Source: JAPOPJ01 sp964538885
GTDB lineage: Archaea > Thermoproteota > Nitrososphaeria > Nitrososphaerales > Nitrosopumilaceae
Assembly (NCBI GenBank): GCA_964538885.1
Contig: CAZIHR010000092.1
Coordinates: forward strand, 1-13,716
Reading direction: 5' to 3'
DNA: 13,716 nt
In this document: piece by piece, positions 12,527-13,716 of the stretch
Position numbering within the stretch: the first letter of the stretch is position 1
Layout: every line of letters begins with the position of its first letter
Program-made: the position numbers and the translations under genes
Notes under the pieces: generated by a model
Told to the model about the DNA's origin: nothing
Database searches by the model: none
Seen by the model: the letters and a program-made list of their open reading frames with translations, nothing else

Positions 12527-13459
12527 TTATGTAACTGCTCGTATCTCGATCTTGTTTATGACTTTGCTGAACTCGGTAAATAGATCTTGTATGGTGGGTG
12601 TAAAGTATACTCCATCTAGACCATTCTTGTGGCCCAGCAGTTTTTCTGCAACGTTGGGATTTACGGAGCTGTCCAGTTTCAGTATGGTATTGAATCTCTT
12701 ACGGAATCCGTGGTCTGCTTGTACATTGTAGCGACCGTTGCTCTTGTGACGGGATAAGTCACTTTTTGCTATGATTCTGTATATGGCAGATCTTGCCCCA
12801 TTCCATGTGAGCGGCCTTGGGTTTATGCCTCTTGTAGCAAAGATTGGAGTATCATCATTGAATTTCTCACCTTTGCGACAATTGTGGTACGTGTCCAAAG
12901 CCTCTGATGCTTGTGGAGTGAGGAACGCCCAGTACTCCTCCACGTCTCTAGCATAGAGCCTTACTGCCTTGCATCCGTATGGCATATTTTGGATGTGTCC
13001 AAGTGTGAGCCCATGATCAAACACACCGATTCTTGCACCTGTGGATGCTAGAAAATGTATGAGAGCAGTGTCCCTAACACTATTAGAGTTTGCCAGCAAT
13101 TGGCAGATTTCTTTGTTAGTGTATGACCTGAGGGTCTGAGTTATTTGTCTGCGTGGAAACATTCGATATATGATATCCCAATCAATGTGTATTCTGTTCA
13201 TGATGCAAAAATGTTTGATTCCCTGAAACTTTGAGGGTATAGAGTTTGGATTTGCTGTTTGTTTCAATTCTATGAGATAGTTTTCCAAAAGATATTGTAG
13301 GGTATCTTGATGGATGGCTGCTAGATCATTTGTAGAGGGTATATTCGCAAATTTCTGGAATTGTGCCAGATGTGAGTCATAGTTCTTTTTTGTGTATTTT
13401 GATTTTATGGATTCACTGAACAGTGTGGTGCACTGGAGTCTTGTAAATTTGTCTTGCAT
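12527..13459 (-). CDS. Tyrosine recombinase / integrase (XerC/D-like)
   Basis: The 310-residue protein has an N-terminal SAM-like core-binding domain (about 10-100) and a C-terminal catalytic domain. Catalytic residues visible are the first Arg in STGARIG (R143), the HxxR box in DHGFRKR (H250, R253), the second His in LLGHKNG (H277) and the nucleophilic Tyr in VYFTP (Y285). A lysine in the strand region near 164 may be the catalytic Lys. The set is intact, so it could be active. It might resolve chromosome dimers, as XerA does, or be the integrase of a mobile element. The lack of a tRNA next to it and the house-keeping surroundings do not decide this. The upstream DNA is partly duplicated (see repeat at 13453-13568). 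Confidence 0.85.
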   Translation of the reverse strand: MQDKFTRLQCTTLFSESIKSKYTKKNYDSHLAQFQKFANIPSTNDLAAIHQDTLQYLLENYLIELKQTANPNSIPSKFQGIKHFCIMNRIHIDWDIIYRMFPRRQITQTLRSYTNKEICQLLANSNSVRDTALIHFLASTGARIGVFDHGLTLGHIQNMPYGCKAVRLYARDVEEYWAFLTPQASEALDTYHNCRKGEKFNDDTPIFATRGINPRPLTWNGARSAIYRIIAKSDLSRHKSNGRYNVQADHGFRKRFNTILKLDSSVNPNVAEKLLGHKNGLDGVYFTPTIQDLFTEFSKVINKIEIRAVT

Positions 13460-13568
13460 GTTTTTGTGTTTTCACGATAGCTATTTTTGTATGAATATCA
13501 GGTAATGTCATCTTGCATGTTTTGTTTTTGGGACAGTTATAGTAACAGGTAATCAGTGGTATGCACAT
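13453..13568. repeat. Imperfect tandem duplication covering the recombinase start region
   Basis: Two adjacent copies of about 55-59 bp share CTTGCATG followed by T/G-rich sequence at their left ends (13453 and 13512). Both also contain CAGGTAAT (13499-13506 and 13547-13554). The left copy contains the real recombinase ATG (13459). The right copy contains a matching ATG at 13518 that opens only a six-codon frame (MQDDIT against MQDKFT in the gene). The middle parts differ and have a gap. The right copy keeps a TATA-like CTATAA near 13538-13543. Confidence 0.5.
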
Positions 13569-13581
13569 GTCACATATGCAT
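13561..13581. promoter_or_regulatory. 21-bp near-palindrome, possible operator or recombinase site
   Basis: The outer arms ATGCA and TGCAT are perfect inverted repeats, and 18 of 21 positions match the reverse complement. It lies between the recombinase (minus) and the plus-strand gene at 13623, about 20 bases before that gene's TATA. A dimeric regulator or the recombinase itself could bind here. No binding protein can be named. Confidence 0.4.
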
Positions 13582-13622
13582 TATCCATATGCCTTTCTTA
13601 TAAGGATTAGACAGATTCGTGC

Positions 13623-13716
13623 ATGGTGTCTCCTAGGGAGCACTACACTGCGGTGTCAGGTAGAATGAATTTCGAACATCTATCCATTCGGGTCAGCGGT
13701 TGGTGGCCGCACCCCA
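13623..13716 (+). CDS. Start of an unidentified plus-strand gene, cut by the window end
   Basis: The ATG at 13623 opens a frame of 31 codons that stays open to the edge; the product starts MVSPREHYTAVSGRMNFEHL. A TATA-like TTATAAG at 13598-13604 lies about 23 bases upstream, fitting a leaderless start at the ATG or at the GTG right after it. The segment is more G+C-rich than the intergenic DNA before it, as expected for coding DNA. Too little is visible to name a family. It diverges from the recombinase, with the duplicated region and near-palindrome between them. Confidence 0.42.
   Translation, partial: MVSPREHYTAVSGRMNFEHLSIRVSGWWPHP

Noticed and set aside
1..13716. CRISPR array, insertion sequence, toxin-antitoxin or defence cluster
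   Set aside because: The only regular repeat is the coding 42-bp array at the left end, without spacers. No transposase or terminal repeats were seen, and the lone recombinase is not accompanied by recognisable cargo.

Overview
The window looks like chromosomal DNA of an ammonia-oxidising thaumarchaeon (Nitrososphaerota), most likely of the Nitrosopumilales. The reasons are an archaeal histone, eukaryote-like ribosomal proteins S17e and S11, RtcB, an archaeal PurB, a membrane-anchored plastocyanin-like cupredoxin, small winged-helix regulators and a low G+C content. Many genes have a TATA-like element about 26-28 bases before the start codon and no Shine-Dalgarno sequence, which points to mostly leaderless mRNAs. 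I used that spacing as a start-site argument.

Layout. Bases 1-1186 (minus) hold ribosomal protein S17e, running off the left edge in a 42-bp tandem repeat, and a TatD-family metal-dependent hydrolase. A histone gene (1280-1501, plus) diverges from the TatD gene. Next come tRNA-Cys (plus) and a plastocyanin-like protein (minus). Bases 2295-2908 are mostly non-coding, with a possible decayed gene. Bases 2909-4476 hold small genes: a zinc-ribbon protein, a protein with a C/H cluster, a winged-helix regulator and two divergent, related two-helix membrane proteins. Bases 4477-4825 carry a candidate 33-residue ORF and tRNA-Thr(CGT). Bases 4879-7108 are a glmM-thiL pair, followed by rps11 (7407-7877). 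A minus-strand operon, rtcB - PDCD5-like - unknown 103-aa gene (10031 to 7874), is joined by 4-base start/stop overlaps. purB (plus) and a stand-alone asparagine-synthase-type ATP-pyrophosphatase (minus) converge with an 8-base overlap. The right end has a tyrosine recombinase (minus), a partly duplicated upstream region with a near-palindrome, and the start of a plus-strand gene cut by the window edge.

How it fits together. Most genes are housekeeping: translation (S17e, S11, two tRNAs), RNA ligation (RtcB), chromatin (histone, perhaps the PDCD5-like protein), amino-sugar, thiamine and purine synthesis, and copper redox chemistry. The genome is tightly packed: converging genes overlap or lie 1-3 bases apart, and two divergent pairs seem to share one TATA element. 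I see no CRISPR array, insertion sequence or defence operon. The less ordinary parts are the repeat tail on S17e, the possible pseudogene at 2438, the divergent two-helix membrane pair, the rtcB/PDCD5-like/unknown operon and the DNA around the recombinase.
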